Positions 21,896-33,639 of a stretch of 64,000 nucleotides of DNA are shown here, piece by piece. Where the stretch lies: contig OX327690.1 in the NCBI GenBank assembly GCA_946807835.1, positions 12,062,501 through 12,126,500 of the forward strand, given 5' to 3'. The notes beneath the pieces were generated by a model that ran no database searches, was not told the DNA's origin, and saw nothing but the letters and a program-made list of their open reading frames with translations. The stretch's first letter is position 1. Each line of letters begins with the position of its first letter. The DNA comes from Ailanthus altissimus. Its lineage: Eukaryota; Streptophyta; Magnoliopsida; Sapindales; Simaroubaceae. A program made the translations under genes and the position numbers.

Positions 21896-24218
21896 TGTTA
21901 GAAATCGAGTGTGTGACATACGAGTGTATACATAATTTTAAAATTACTACACGCAACAGAAGCATGTTAACAAATACTCTCAATTTAACAAATTTAACCA
22001 CATATATCACATATATGCCCAAGTATAACTATTATACAACAAAAATATATGATGAAAAATTGTATACATAAAATTAAAATGTAAGAACACTTACCAAAAG
22101 AAGGTAGCTTTACAAAATCTTCAAGTCATCCAACAATCCAATTGAAGATCTCACCTTGAAGTGAATTGTTAACAATTTTAGTCCATAACGATTTGGTGGG
22201 ATTATGGAGCTAGAATGGTAGCTTAGTTTTTTAAAATTTCCAGCAACATGTATTTAAACTCTTTGAATACAATTTTTGTTTCTTAAATAGAGATGATAAA
22301 TATTTTACATACAACTCTTATATCAATTATTAGAAACAATTTTCATAGGATAATTATTTTGAACAACTCTTGTCCAAAATAATTATCTTTTCATTCATTT
22401 TTAGCCATCATTAAGAGAAGAAGAAGAGAGTTGTTTCATATTTTTCAACACTTGAAAGAACAAAAACTAATTTTCTCTTACTTCTCCCTTCAATCATCGA
22501 ATTTTTTCTTCAATTGAATTAAAATGAATCAATTCAATTGTTAGCTTAATCTCTTTTATTTTTGTTATTCAACACCTTTTGGTAAAACAAAAATAAGTGC
22601 TCCATCAATTTAGTTGTTGGTCTCCCATTTAAGATTAATTTAATAAGCACTTGAATAATGGCCACCTAACTAATTCATTACCTAACAAATATAATTATAT
22701 TAATCATATTAAATAAATAAATGGCCAACATTTAGGCCCCTTATTGTATTAAAATAAAATAGCCATAATTAATATATATTATCATATTATCTAATAATAT
22801 CCAATTTAATTATTCAAAACAATTTTGAATAATTACTTTTTACCTTACTAGTTTTTTACTACCAAGGTTAAATGGTAAAACTAAGGTAAATTTAAATCAT
22901 GGATCAAATTGTGCCACTTGTCAATCATCCTATTAATTAACAACTCTTGTTAATTAATTCAGTGATATACTTAGAAAATTAAGTCTTGACAAATGCACAT
23001 CCCGAGGGATCCCGAAATAATTATTCTATTTTGTTGGAATTTATTGGATCGAATTATTCAATCCAGTCTGCTACCCCAGTGCTCAATAAGTACACTTCAT
23101 ATTATGAGACTCCCTAGGTCCACACCTAATTTGTCATATGGAGCTCCTCCATAAATCAGTGAACGATGCCCCACACACACGTTACGGATATTACAAATCA
23201 GCGCGTTAGACCATGCAAGTTGAGGTTATTGCATATTTGTATACTCCCTCAATCATTTATATCTTAGAAGAGTAGAGATATAGTTCATCACCATCAAATC
23301 TCTATTTGCTCAACCATCAACTTATTTTCAGATTTATATTTTCTTAAATAATATCCACAAACACGTTTATGATATTGTTTATTCCTTCGGAATATATTTT
23401 CCAAGGTTTATGCTTGTAGTCACAAGACTTTTTGAAATACAATCTCAGAGCATTAAGATATATAATCCACTCATATGAGCTGATGGATCTCATATCTAAG
23501 CACACCGAACTCTATAAACATCGAACCATACCTAACGATACATAACGGCCAGACCATGAAAGGTCTCTGACATGTATGGAACCAAAGTATAGTGGATCAC
23601 TCACAAGCCCACCGTGGCGCTCAACTCAAAGGATCACAAATACTACTAAACTCGGAAGACCTTCAATTGATAGTTTTATAAGATGTCTATTGAAGGTCTT
23701 TATGAGTCTATTCAATATCCAGTCCTCACTGAACACTTATATGTCTATACGAGCTTCCACTAAGCTTATAGTTTGCTAAGACTAACCATCTGGACCATCC
23801 AGATATATACATACACTAATCTATATTAATGGGTTCCATCGATAGACCCGCATTGATGAAATTAGATCAGAAACATCATGTTTGAGAACATATTTGCATA
23901 ATGACATTTCTTAGTACCATCTGCAACTCTTTGTAACTATGCCATTATAAATATATTCTCAGGTTATTGTCTTATTTCAGATAAGCCTCTAACTATTTAA
24001 ATTTCACTAACTCTATTAATGTGCTAACTCATAGCACTGATCTAAACTCCTTTAGACCATATCTGAACTCCTTCAGATCATACAATGTCTGAAACGTTAC
24101 AAGCAACTTACTATTTATTATAAATAAAATTAACAATTTTATTAGAAATGATAATTGTATAAATACTATCATTAAATATTTATACATAATGGATGACACG
24201 TAAGCACAAATCCCAACA
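21896..24218 (-). repeat. Copia X 5' LTR (minus)
   Basis: Starts TGTTGGGATTTGTGC at 24218 reading left and ends TCTAACA at 21896. 2323 bp. Same family as the LTRs at 10969, 27104, 40579, 46169, 56040 and 60860. The right flank CATTT (24219-24223) would be the TSD; its partner should lie left of the window. A primer site follows, so this is not a solo LTR. Confidence 0.88.
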
Positions 24219-24224
24219 CATTTA

Positions 24225-25085
24225 ACGTAATTGAAATTGAAATCGAAATCAAATTTACAATTATAATATTTAACATTTTAACGTAACTAAAATTGAAATT
24301 GGATTTAGAATTATAATATTTAATGTAATTGAAATCAAATTGAATTTATAATTATAATATTTAATATAATTGAAATAGTAATTGTAATAATAACATTTAA
24401 CGTAATTCAAATCAATATAGGATTTGAAATTATAATATTTAATGTATTTGAACTCGAAATTGCAAATTGGATTTGAAATTATAACATTTAACAAAATTGA
24501 AATCGAAATTAGATTTAGAACGATAACATTTAACGTAATTAAAATCAAGATATGATTTGGAATTATAATATTTAACGTAATGGAACCCGAAATTAGATTT
24601 GAAATTACAATAATTAACACAATTGAAATCAAAATAAGATTTGGAATAATAACATTTAACACAATTGAAGTAAAAATAGGATTTGGAATTATAATATTTA
24701 ACGTATTTAACCTCGAAATAGGATATAGAATTATAATATTTAACATAATTAAACTTGAAATTGGATTCCGAATTATAATATTTAACATAATTAAAATCGA
24801 AATTAGATTTGAAATAATAACATTTAATGTAATTAAAATCAAAATAGGATTTGAAATTATAATATTTAACATATTTGAACTCGAAATTGGATTTGAAATT
24901 ATAATCTTTAACATAATTAAAATTAACCGTGAAATTGATTTTAGAATTATAACATTTAACGTAATTAGATTTGGAATTGAATTCAAAATTAATGAAATTG
25001 TAACATTTAGCATAATTGAAATTAAATTTGGAATAATAACATTTAATGTAATTGAAATTGAATTTAAATTTAGAATTTTTTTCAT
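24225..25085. repeat. Minisatellite, about 42-bp units
   Basis: About 20 diverged units resembling ggatttggaattataatatt then taacgtaattgaaatcgaaa. The unit is 14 codons long and lacks stops, so long open frames arise by chance on both strands (minus 24270-25085, plus 24580-25089), each with a 14-residue period such as RFGIITFNTIEVKI. I do not regard these frames as genes. The array adjoins a hAT-like end and is cut on the left by Copia X. Confidence 0.9.
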
Positions 25086-25089
25086 TTAA

Positions 25090-25326
25090 AAAAAATAATT
25101 TGGGAATTCCTAACCTGACCCAATCTAACCTGACCTGTCCTAAGCCGAAATTACGTTGTTTTAATGTAAAAAAGTAATTGCAAATTCCTGACCTGACCCG
25201 TCCTGACCCAAAGTCAGGTCAGAAATTGTCTCGACTCGAAAAGTGTTTCGATCAGGATACTTTTCTCAGTTTGGTCGGATTTAAGAATTTCAGAACCCGA
25301 CCCAAACCCGAAGTTGCCCACCCCTA
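25090..25326. mobile_element. hAT-like terminal region, right end
   Basis: Ends TTGCCCACCCCTA, the inverse of the TAGGGGTGGGCAA end common to plant hAT-type elements, preceded by the usual 'acccgacccaaacccg' and several CCTGACCC words. The left end is not visible because Copia X interrupts the element. It has no transposase and looks like a non-autonomous element that carries the minisatellite. It interrupts Copia fragment G. Confidence 0.6.
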
Positions 25327-25327
25327 G

Positions 25328-26870
25328 TTGGTACTAGTTCTTTTATTGATAACCTTTATAAGTTGGATGCTCTTGCTCTTTTAATGAATCATGTTAATAA
25401 ATGTGGTACAAACTTAAAAGTTAACTAAAGAGAATTCTACTATGTTGTGGTATAAGCATTTAGGACATATCTCAAAATAAAGAATTGAAATACTTGTGTC
25501 AAATAAGATTCTTAAAAATCTTCACTTAATAGATTTTAAAGTCAATGTTGTGGACCATTCTCTATAGCTTCTTAAAATGACCCACAATATTTTTATTACT
25601 TTCATTGACAACTATTCTCGTTATAGGTACCTTTACTTAATTCATGAGAAGTTGCAATCTCTAAATATATTTAAGGTTTTCAAAGGTAAAGTTGAAATTA
25701 AAATTTGGTAAGAAAATTAAAACTATCAAATCAGATCATGATGTGAATACTACGGTAGATATAATAGATCAAGTGAACAATGTCTAGGAACTTTTTTGAA
25801 ATTCCTAATGTTGCATCGTCCCACAATAAACAATGCCTAGGAAATCAAGCATAAATGGTGTTGCTAAGAGATGAAATGAACACTCAAAGACGTGGTGAGA
25901 AGTATGATTATTCCTTCTTATTTATTTGAATCATTTTGGGGAGAAGCATTAAAGACTGCAATTTATATCCTTAATAGAGTTTTAGGTTAGTTTTAAGTAA
26001 AGTGGTATCTAAAACTCTATACAAGCTGTCGACTAGCACAAAACCTAGTATTACATGCTTGGATATTTAAGGTCGTCTAGTTGAAGCTAGGCCATATAGA
26101 CCCGATGAAAAGAAATTAAACTCAAGAATAGTTGGCTACTATTTTTTAAATATTATTAAAGGGATTTCAAGTTTTATAATCCCTCAAGTAGATTCTTTTT
26201 CGAGATGGAAAATGCTAGGTTTCTTGGAGGGGGGAGGAGAAGATAAGGTTAGGGTTATTAGGGATGTTCTTTGAGGAGGAATTAATTTCTCTTCCTACAA
26301 TTGTTATTTAAAATGACCCTTTTTATGACATTATTCAAGAAAAAAAATCTAGAAATACAAGAAAATATATAGGAGTCCCGAATTAAAATGAAGAATTTGC
26401 TCCTATTCATAAAGACCAACTTCAAGAACAAGTGTCATTGAAAAGATCTACTAGAGAAAAGAGAAGTGATATTTTGGATGATTATATCATCTGTCTCCAA
26501 GAACATGAGTTCAATGTGGGATTGAAAAATGATTCAATCAATCTCAATCAAGTTAAACAAAGTTTAAATTCTCATAAGTGGATTAAGGTAAAAAAGGATG
26601 AGATGAAATTCATGAAAGACAATGAGGTTTGAGATCTTGTCAAATTGCCTAAAGATGTGAAACACATTGGTTACAAATGGATATTTAAGATCAAAATGGA
26701 TTCAAAGGACAATATCGAGAGAAATTATCAAAAGACTTTTTTAAAATCATAGTGGTACTTATAGCTCGTTTTGATTTAAAGTTATATCAAATGAATGTAA
26801 AGACTGCATTTCTCAATGGTGATATTTAGGAAATGCTATACTTGGTTAATAATTAAAGACATCATGAATA
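25328..26870 (+). pseudogene. Copia fragment G: pre-integrase, integrase, start of RT
   Basis: Plus-strand Copia pol with many stops and frameshifts. Readable parts in order: 'FIDNLYKLDALALLMNHV' and LWYKHLGHISK-like pre-integrase text (25440-25480), integrase core remnants (25540-25740), 'WGEALKTAIYILNRV'-like text in broken frames (25935-25985), 'VEARPYRPDEKKLNSRIVGY' (26080-26140), the linker 'VSLKRSTREKRSDILDDYI' (26432-26490) and RT start 'KWIKVKKDEMKFMKDNEV' (26578-26631) to 'MNVKTAFLNGDI' (about 26790-26828). It stops abruptly at about 26870 before the RT active site. No LTRs were assigned. Confidence 0.8.
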
Positions 26871-26913
26871 AGATCATAATGATAAGAGAAAATAAAAAAA
26901 CTAAACAAGAGCA

Positions 26914-29900
26914 TGCCCTGGATTACTTCTCTCTCTCTCTCTTAATTGATGCGTAAGTCTTGATCTTTAATATCCAATTCTCTGCTTTGATCTTTTATTT
27001 TTGTGATGTGTTTTTTGTTTGCCCTATTTTTTCTTTGATATTCTATGTCTTTAAGTGTGAAAATATGTGTTTTTATAGGCCTTCGTAATCCTAGGGATGT
27101 GGGTGTTGAGATTTGTGCTTACGTGCCATCCCATAATGTATAAATATATAGTGATTGTATTTATACAATTATTATTTCTAATAAAATCATTAATATTATT
27201 TTTATTAAATGGTAAGATGCTTGTAACGTTTTAGACATTGTATGATCTGAAGGAGTTCAGATTTGGTCTAAAAGAGTTTAAACCAGGGCTAAGAGTTAGC
27301 AACGCTAATAGTTATAAACACTAAGAGTTAGTGGTACTAAGAGTTAGCAAAATCTAATAAGTTAGAGCCTTGTCTGAAATGGGACAATGACCTGAGAATA
27401 TATTAGTAATGATATAGCTACAATGAGTTGTAGATGGTGCTAAGAAATGTTATTATGCAAGTATGTTCTCAAACATAATGTTCCTGATCTAATTTCATCG
27501 ATGCGGGTCTATTGGTGAAACCCATTAATATAGATTAGTGTATGTCTATATCTGGATGGTCCAGATGGTTAGTCTTAGCAAACCATGAGCATAGTAGGAA
27601 GCTCGTATGGAGATGCAGGTATTCAGTAAGGACTGGATATTGAACAGACTCACGAAGACATCTCATAAAGCCGTCAATAGAAGGTCTTCCGAGTTGAGTA
27701 GTATTTGTGGTCCTTTGACCTGAGCGCCACGGTGGGCTTATAAGTGATCCACCACGCTTTGGTTCCACACATGTCAGAAACCTTTCATGGTCTGACCGCT
27801 GGGTGTCGCTGGGTATGGTCCGATGCTCATGGAGTTCGGTGTGCATAGATATGGGATCCATCAGCTCATATGAGTGGGTTGTATATCCTAATGCTCTGAG
27901 ATTGTATTTCAGAAAGTCTTGTGGCCGCAAGCATAAACCTCGGAAAAGATATTTCGGAGTAATAAACAATATCACAAAAGTATTTGTGGATATTGTTTTA
28001 TGAAATATAAATCTGGAGATAAGTTCATGGTTGAGCAAATAGAGATTTGACGGTGATGATCTATATCTCTGCTCTTCAAGGATATAAATGATGGAAGGAT
28101 TATACGAATATGTAATAACCTCAACTTGTATGGTCTAACATGCTAATTTGTAATATCCGTAACGTGTGTGTGGGACATTGTTCACGGACATATGGAGGAG
28201 CTCTATATGACAAATTAGGTGTGGACCTAGAGAGTCTCACAATATGAAGTGTACTCGTTGCGCATTGAGGTAGCGGATTGGATTGAATAGTTCGATCCAA
28301 TAAATTTTAGCAAAAGAGAACAATTATTTAGGGATCCCTCGGATTGTACATTTGTCAAGACTTAATTGTTAAGTACATCACTTAATTAATTAACAAGGAT
28401 TGTTAATTAATAGAATATTGACAAATGACAAAATTTGTTCCATGATTTGATTTTATCTTTTTACCATTTAACCATGGTAGTAAAAATTAGTAAGGTTTTT
28501 TTTTTTTTTTTTTTTTTGAATGTTGTAAAAATTAGTAAGGTAAAAAGTAATTATTCAAAATTATTTTGAATAATTAAATCATATATTATTAGATAATATT
28601 ATAATATATATAGATCATGGCATTATATTTTAATACAATAAGGGGCCTAGATGTTGGCCATTTAATTACCCATTATAATTAAAGTAATTATAATTGTTAG
28701 GTAAAGATTAATTTAGGTGGCCATTATTCTAGTGCTTGGTTTAATTAATTCTAAGTGGGAGACCAACAATAAAATTGGTGGAGCACTTTATTTTGTTTAT
28801 CTTTTTTTAATCAAAGTGTTGAATAAACAAAATAAATTTTTGGCAAAACAAATGAATTGAATTCATTCTTGCAAGAAGTAGAATTCGGTCGAGCAATGGG
28901 AGGAAGAGAGGTAAGAGAGAGTTCTTTGAGTTTTATTCTTTCAAGTGTTGAAAAATAAACAAACTTCTCTTCATCTCCTTCTTTAATGGATGGCCAAAAA
29001 TGAATGATATGTAAATGGAAAAAAAGATAATTATTTTGCAAAGAGTTGTTCAAAATAATTATCATGTAGAAATTGTTTCTAAGATTAATATACAAGAGTT
29101 ATATGTTAAAGATTTTTAATTAATACAAGAGTTGTATGTTAAAGATTTTTAATTAATACAAGAGTTGTATAGAAAATATTTACCATCTCCATTTAGGAAA
29201 CAAAAATTGTATTCAAAGAAGTTGAATACAAGTTGTTGAAAAATTCTAAACACTAAGCTACCATTCTAGCTCCTTAATCCCACCAAAAGTTATGGACTAA
29301 AATTGTTCAACATATATTTCAAGGTGAGCTCTTCACATGGATTATTGAAGAACTTGAATAATTTATAAAGCTACCTTCATTAGGTGAGTATTTTACATTA
29401 TATTTTTAGTACAATATTGTTCATCATATATATTTTGTATAATTGTTATACTTGTTAATATATGTGATATATGTTGTTCATCATGTTTTTATAATTGTAT
29501 AATTGTTATACTTATGCATATATATGATATATGTTGAATTTGTTAAAATGGGTGTATTTTGTAACATGTTTCCGCTGCGCATATAGTAATTTTTTGAAAT
29601 TACGTATACACTCGGATTATCACATACTCTATAATACAACACCCAACAGTGGGCTTCGAATACAAGTCGAATTAGGACTCAAGAGATAAGGTGTCATTAG
29701 CCGCATATGGGCCGCAGCACTGGGGGTTGGGTGTCGCGATGCTGAGACCTAGAAAAGGTCTAGGTGCTGTATCTGGTTAGGCGCTGCGGCACCCGATTTC
29801 TTCAATATCTTTTTACCGCGGGTGAAAAACCCATATGTGATAAAAAAAAAATCTCAAATAAATAGTCAAATACTCTTGATTTAGAGCAAGATCTAAATCC
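26914..29900 (-). repeat. LTR-like segment K (minus), split by a solo LTR
   Basis: Two flanks (26914-27103 and 29654-about 29900) become contiguous when the solo LTR at 27104-29648 is removed. The minus-strand TATA box CCTATAAAAAC is at about 27071-27081. About 60 bases upstream of it, once the insertion is removed, is a GC-rich block (29690-29830) with GCGCTGCGGCAC and related motifs. A CT microsatellite lies at 26930-26942. Outer limits are approximate and no TSD was verified. Confidence 0.45.
27104..29648 (+). repeat. Solo LTR, Copia X family (plus)
   Basis: Starts TGTTGAGATTTGTGC, ends ACACCCAACA, flanked by the exact duplication GTGGG (27099-27103, 29649-29653). 2545 bp, longer than the 10969 and 46169 copies. 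Contributing to the length are a poly-T run at about 28497-28517 and a 33-bp tandem duplication (29092-29157, plus a partial third unit). An antisense frame at 27535-28038 recurs in other copies. Confidence 0.94.
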
Positions 29901-30037
29901 GAGATGATAGAAATAATAGTCTATATATAACCCCTATCAATTATATCCCTTTGTTCTTGCTTTAATTCAAACTAGGCTCTCATAAAAAAGGTAAAATGTG
30001 GACAAATTAGAGCTGAATTATATCTTATAGATATATT

Positions 30038-30133
30038 TCTCCTTCTCTGCTTTGAGTAGCAAAGCTGAAAGGGCTTTAACACACATCTCCTTCTCTGCTT
30101 TGAGCAGCAAAGCTGAAAGGGCTTTAACACACA
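30038..30133. repeat. Perfect-period 48-bp tandem duplication
   Basis: Two units (30038-30085, 30086-30133) containing tctccttctctgctttgag, differing at only one position that I see (gtagc/gcagc). They lie in the RT part of the LINE, where the text reads 'SALLL' on the minus strand, so 16 codons were duplicated in frame. Confidence 0.9.
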
Positions 30134-32000
30134 TAACAAACAAATAAGGGAGATGGGTTATCCTTATCTAAGACGCCTAAAAGTCTTAAACTGCTCCTTT
30201 ACTTCTCCATTAAGAAGAATTGAAAATGTGGTTGATGTAGTACATCTTTTAATTAAATTAATCTAACTTTTAGAGAAGCCAAAAAATTTCATAGCATGCT
30301 AAAATTTTCACTAGGTCCTATCATAAGCTTTGCTTATATCTAGCTTAAGAGCTGTATAGCCTTGTTTACCCTTTTTTTGTTTCTAATTTTATGTAAACAT
30401 TCGTACCCTATAATTAAATTATTACTAATCAACCAGTTGGGTATGAATACACTTTGATTAAGGGATATAATAAGATCCATAGTTATTTTTAACGTATTAT
30501 TAATTATTTTGATAATAAATTTGTAAATTATATCGTAGAGATTAATGGGCCTGCATTCTGATGATTGTTTTAGGATTTTTTTTTTGTCTTAGGGATCAAA
30601 GCTATAAGAGTGTGATTGATAGCCTTTACTTTACCCCTATGGTTAAGGATATGAGAACAAACCCGCAGTGTGCTTTCCTAACTGCTCCTAGTGTCTATGA
30701 TAGAAAATTGCTAGCAGCCCATCTAGACCAAGGGTCTTAAAGGGGAAAACCTTTTATATTTCTTTGGTAATAGGTCTCTCAAGATCATCCTTTACTTCTC
30801 CATCTTAAATTGCCTTCTCTATTTAGTCATCTAGGGATCTGATAACTCAAATAATTTCTTAAAGTAGTTAAATTATTCTCCATATCTTTATCCTCTTTTA
30901 CCCAATTTCTATCTTCATCCAAGAGCCCTCGAATCTTATTAACCTTTCTTCAACTACTTGCTTTTGCATGAAAAAATCTAGTATTCCTATCATAATGCTA
31001 ATTAGCTTTCTTTATTTGATTAAACTCTTCTAGTAGGGTCTTCAATTCCTTCTTCCTTCCCCCTATATCAGTACTACTCTACGTCTTTAACTCTGCTTTT
31101 ATTCTTTCCATCTTTGCTAGAAAATAATCCATGGCCACACCTTCATTATCTTATTGTGAGCTTTAATTTTCTTGGACCATTTCTCTACATCTCTCATAAA
31201 GGCTTTAGGAATTCTCAAAATGGAATCCTGGATAAACTCTTTTCTTCCTCCGATTCCTTATAAACCTTTTCCATGTTTGTAGCATGATTGGGCTATGATT
31301 AGAACCCATAGCTGCTATGTACTGAACTCTAAACCTGTTAAATCAGTTAGTCTATCTGTCATTACAATAAAACCAATCAATTTCTTTCTTTAATCAACTT
31401 CGTACCTACCCGATCATTGGACCAGGTATATGGGAAACCACTCCAACCCATATCTTCTAACTTGCTGGTCTTGATTGCTTATCTAAATTCTGCGATGGTA
31501 GAAACACTTTTTGGGTTTCCCCTATTCTTCTCCCCTGGTTCCAGAATTTCATTGAAATCCCCTCCACATCCAAGGGAGTTCTGACATTTTTGCTAACCTG
31601 CCCAGCAGCTGACAAGTGTGTTTTTTATGACCAATTTCTAGTACTTCGTCTATTCTCGTGAACCTCCATGGTCTTCCTATTTCATTTTTAGTTACTGCAT
31701 CTATATGATTCCTATTATAGGATAGTATATGGAGATCAATTTCATCGTTCCACATGAGGCCACTCCACCTTTCATTCCTTCTCTATTTCTAGCAAAATAA
31801 TTCTCGAATCTTAGTCTTCCACCTATATTCCTCATTTAATTCTCGTGCATCTTTGTTTCACATAGGAACACAATGTTGGGCGCAATTGGAGAACTTTATT
31901 TAGTGATAACAAGTTCTGGAGGCTCCTCATACCTCGAACGTTCTAGCTTAAGATTTTCTTGGTTGTCGGTGGGGTTGGGATTCAGCCTCCGCCTATATAC
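30040..32000 (-). pseudogene. LINE ORF2 remnant: endonuclease and reverse transcriptase
   Basis: Non-LTR retrotransposon, minus strand. Endonuclease at 31755-31440: 'MWNDEIDLHILSYNRNHIDA', 'GRPWRFTRI' and 'LPWMWRGF' then NEI, as in plant L1-type EN domains. RT follows: 'LIPKTKKKNPKTI', 'PNQSVFIPNWLIS', 'IIGYECLHKIRNKK', 'LDISKAYDR'-like text, and 'GDPLSP'-like text near 30170-30190. Many stops. The sequence ends near 30040 in the RT thumb region; the FADD box, RNase H, 3' UTR and poly-A were not seen, so the 3' end is lost. Confidence 0.82.
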
Positions 32001-32859
32001 AATAGTCTTCATTTTCTGCATTTCAAATTAACACTTCCACCTTATTTAAGTTTTCAATTGTTTTAACTACCTCCATATACCTACACTTTAGAAGCGGGGG
32101 CAGTGTTAAAACATCAGCCTCTCTTTCCTTTCTTTTACCAATCATAGGCCCATCTTCTTTTGAGTTTATAAAAGGCCCTTTTGCTTTAAACTTCCATTTC
32201 CTCATAACCTAAGTTCTATCTTTGAGCCCTTCATCCCTTTGCTTTTCTTTATGGGCTTGCCGACCTGGCTCCTGATAGCAAATTAATTCCATATTTTTCC
32301 CCATTTTGTCGCCAACGCGTCTTCTCTATTTTATTTCTCCCTTCAGTTCCCGCCTTCTTCTTCTTTTCTTTCTCTAATGTGCCATTAATGCTCTGCTAAA
32401 TTTCAATTGTCATGTCATAGCTTTCCCTTATGTCCAGGTCTATCATTCCATTTTCTCTAGCCTTATAGCCATAATTTCGGATCCCAATCAGGTTAGGCAT
32501 TCTCCCCCTAATTGGTAGTACTTCCTCGCCTATTAGTAGTTATGGGCCTTAGGTCGGGTCAACTTCTTCTTCTTCCCTTCTTTCTTCCTAGGTTCTATGA
32601 GATGATTCTTGGTCTTTTTCCCCATTGTTTCTATTAATCCTTCCACTACTTTTCCCATCTAAGGTTTTCCTATCTGCTATTTCTTCATTGTTGAAATATT
32701 CATTCTCTCTATTTCCCCTCTTCACTTTCTCCTTCTCTCATCTTTTTTTAGTTCTCTCATAGCCCCTACTTTATCCATAATCCAAACATAAACTCTGTCA
32801 TCCCCATTTCTTTCTCATGGTCCTTCCCCATTTTCCTTATCCCTCTGCATTTTCATTTA
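32001..32859 (-). other. LINE linker between ORF1 and endonuclease, degenerate
   Basis: Minus-strand continuation between the knuckle and the endonuclease. It is purine-rich on that strand, as expected for the basic, low-complexity C-terminal part of LINE ORF1. A short frame at 32205-32023 (KGPFINSKEDGPM...) belongs here. No distinct domain was recognised. Confidence 0.5.
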
Positions 32860-33532
32860 GTAATCCTCGCACTCCCTGTACATATGTCGCACCTTGTCAT
32901 ATGGTAGCAAAATTCAGGCAGCTTTTCATATAGTGCTAGAAGTATTGCTTCTTCATTCATCTCTTTTATGCCTACCTTGACATATATCCTAAGAGGCTTT
33001 TTGATCTATCTTTACTTTAACTCGGATAAATTTTCCCAAGCAGCTATCTTTCCTATTTAATTCGAAATCTCAACAGACTAATTTTGCTTCCAATCATCCA
33101 TTCCATTTCTTTTTGCATACACATTATAGGAACATTGTGTATCTAAACCCAAAATAAGGTATGTTGAAATGAAACTTGGTAATTTCGCCTATTCCTTTAG
33201 TCTCTGTAAGCACTTTGAGCGATTTATCAAAAATGCCAAGGTTCCCCTGCAACTACCTTCAGTTCGTCCTCCTTTGCTGTAAATAAGAACAGAAACTTGT
33301 TTCCTCTCAGGCTTTCAATCTTTAATCCTCCTATTGGTTTCCAAATTTTCCTTATGATAGCCCGAAGGGCTTCCCTGTTTACTGCCCTATTGGATAACAC
33401 TTTCCTTACTAAGCACCCTTCACTCATCTTCTTGCCAGCCTTCTTAATCTTCCCTGTTACCTCTAGCACTTCCCCTTCCTCTGCTGAGATATTTAAGGAG
33501 CTACATAGCTTTATTAGTCCTTCGGTTTCCAT
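32860..33532 (-). pseudogene. LINE ORF1-type protein with DUF4283 and zinc knuckle
   Basis: ATG at 33532 opens METEGLIKLCSSLNIS, and the frame is clear to 33227. 'CLVRKVLSNRAVNREALRAI', 'IWKPIGGLKIESL', 'NKFLFLFTAKEDE' and 'VVAGEPWHF' match the DUF4283 domain of plant LINE ORF1 proteins, thought to bind RNA. Downstream, in broken frames, come 'GIGEITKFHFN', 'VKVGIKEMNEEA' and 'YEKLPEFCYH', the approach to a CCHC knuckle at about 32900. It lies just upstream of the LINE ORF2 remnant on the same strand. Confidence 0.85.
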
Positions 33533-33639
33533 TATTTCCTATTAAATCAACTACCTCTTACCCACTGTCTTAACTACCCATGTTATCGGATTGAGAAGGA
33601 ATCTTACTGTTTAATCTCCACTCAGTACGAGTGAATTCC

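Noticed and set aside
24270..25085. 271-codon frame on the minus strand
   Set aside because: It is created by a stop-free 42-bp tandem repeat; the opposite strand is also open.
24580..25089. 169-codon Ile-rich frame on the plus strand
   Set aside because: Same minisatellite as the minus-strand frame, with an exact 14-residue period.
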